DNA from: Bradyrhizobium sp. AS23.2
GTDB taxonomy: Bacteria; Pseudomonadota; Alphaproteobacteria; Rhizobiales; Xanthobacteraceae
DNA: 64,000 nucleotides
Direction: 5' to 3'
Assembly: GCF_001908185.1 (NCBI RefSeq)
Contig: NZ_LGHM01000125.1
Location: 1 to 64,000 of the forward strand
Numbering within the stretch: position 1 is the stretch's first letter; each line of letters opens with the position of its first letter. The notes under the pieces are model-generated. The model had not been told where the DNA came from, ran no database searches, and saw only the letters and a program-made list of their open reading frames with translations. Below, piece after piece: positions 63,540 through 64,000 of this stretch. The translations under genes and the position numbers were made by a program.

Positions 63540-64000
63540 GAAAGCGCGCCGCGCACTGCGGCGACGATTCGCTCCTGGTCGGCTTCGGTCAGATAGGGGT
63601 GCATCGGCAGGCTGATGACGTCCTGCGACAGGCTCTCGCAGCCCGGCAGCCCGCCCTCTGCGACCGGATACTGCTTGTAGGCAGTCTGCTGATGCATCGA
63701 CTTGCCGTAATAGATCGCAGTCGGCACGCCCTGCGCCTTCAGCGCGGCGGCAAAACCGTCGCGGTCGGTCCCCTTGGGCAGGCGGATGGTGTACTGCGCC
63801 CAGACCGAGGTGTTGCCGGGGCTAAGACGCGGCACGGTGACGACGTTGCTGAGCCCTCGCGCATAGCGCTCCGCAACCCTGTTGCGGGCGGCGATCTCGT
63901 CGTCGAAAATCTTCAGCTTCTCGATCAGGATCGCGGCCTGCATGGTGTCGAGCCGGCCGGTCAGGCCGAGGCGGACGTTGTCGTATTTGTCCACGCCCTG
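63533..64000 (-). CDS. DegT/DnrJ/EryC1/StrS-family aminotransferase, C-terminal part
   Basis: The 5' part lies outside the window; 155 codons are visible, read leftward from 64000. Visible family features are GLTGRLDTMQAAILIEKLKI, SVWAQYTIRLP and PTAIYYGKSMHQQTAY, with SLPMHPYLTEADQERIV near the end. The PLP-binding lysine would be upstream and is not seen. Such enzymes aminate keto-sugars for polysaccharide or antibiotic sugars, so a surface-glycan locus may begin right of this window. Confidence 0.92.
   Translation of the reverse strand, partial: QGVDKYDNVRLGLTGRLDTMQAAILIEKLKIFDDEIAARNRVAERYARGLSNVVTVPRLSPGNTSVWAQYTIRLPKGTDRDGFAAALKAQGVPTAIYYGKSMHQQTAYKQYPVAEGGLPGCESLSQDVISLPMHPYLTEADQERIVAAVRGALSA

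Overview
The window is GC-rich DNA from an alphaproteobacterium, most probably a Bradyrhizobium or close relative. The evidence is the set of lineage-typical families (DUF2336, DUF1491, DUF5330, a DUF1214/DUF1254 pair, a YcgN-type cysteine cluster protein), a TTAA-N7-TTAA CtrA box, several FixK/FNR-type TTGA-N6-TCAA boxes, and short dispersed palindromic repeats of a kind common in that genus. I found no rRNA, tRNA or CRISPR array. Layout: 1-4.1 kb is a prophage remnant (terminase small subunit, phage-like membrane proteins) interrupted by an IS630-type transposase and a frameshifted universal stress gene with a FixK-type box. 4.5-20.9 kb is ordinary chromosome: a LysR/MFS/carboxymuconolactone-decarboxylase/cupin set, a TPP enzyme, a triple-GAF histidine kinase with a membrane hydrolase, a DHA2 exporter, PBP1A and a DUF1214/DUF1254 pair. 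20.9-27.5 kb is a mosaic of small secreted or membrane proteins bracketed by two copies of a ~160-bp repeat. 27.5-50.1 kb is a metal and metalloid resistance island. It has divergent arsenic operons (leftward arsR, flavoprotein, MFS, MFS; rightward arsR, arsC, acr3, arsC), a CzcBA-like RND operon with DUF3240 behind two FixK-type boxes, and a twelve-gene leftward copper cluster. The copper cluster encodes two small periplasmic proteins, a CusBA-type RND pump, a His-rich protein, a lipoprotein, a TolC-family channel, a multicopper oxidase, two cupredoxins, a CusF-like chaperone and a small peptide. A FixK-type box lies upstream of its first gene. 50.2-56.3 kb holds an orphan TRAP solute-binding protein and a tight four-gene operon around an exported TPR-CHAT (caspase-like) protein. 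56.3-64 kb returns to core-like genes: a dienelactone-hydrolase-like enzyme, a lipoprotein, DUF2336 with CtrA boxes, DUF1491, a peptidoglycan-binding protein with a PAS histidine kinase, DUF5330, and a DegT-type aminotransferase cut by the window end. A recurring feature is +1 frameshifts at C/G homopolymers of 6-7 bases: four clear cases (uspA, a prophage membrane gene, DUF1254, cusA) and one possible C-terminal case. All have the same sign and context, so base-call error must be excluded before calling these genes dead. The best candidates for something new are the exported CHAT operon, the apparent coupling of metal-efflux loci to a FixK/FNR-type regulator, and the Cys-rich-tailed flavoprotein with two MFS carriers in the arsenic island.
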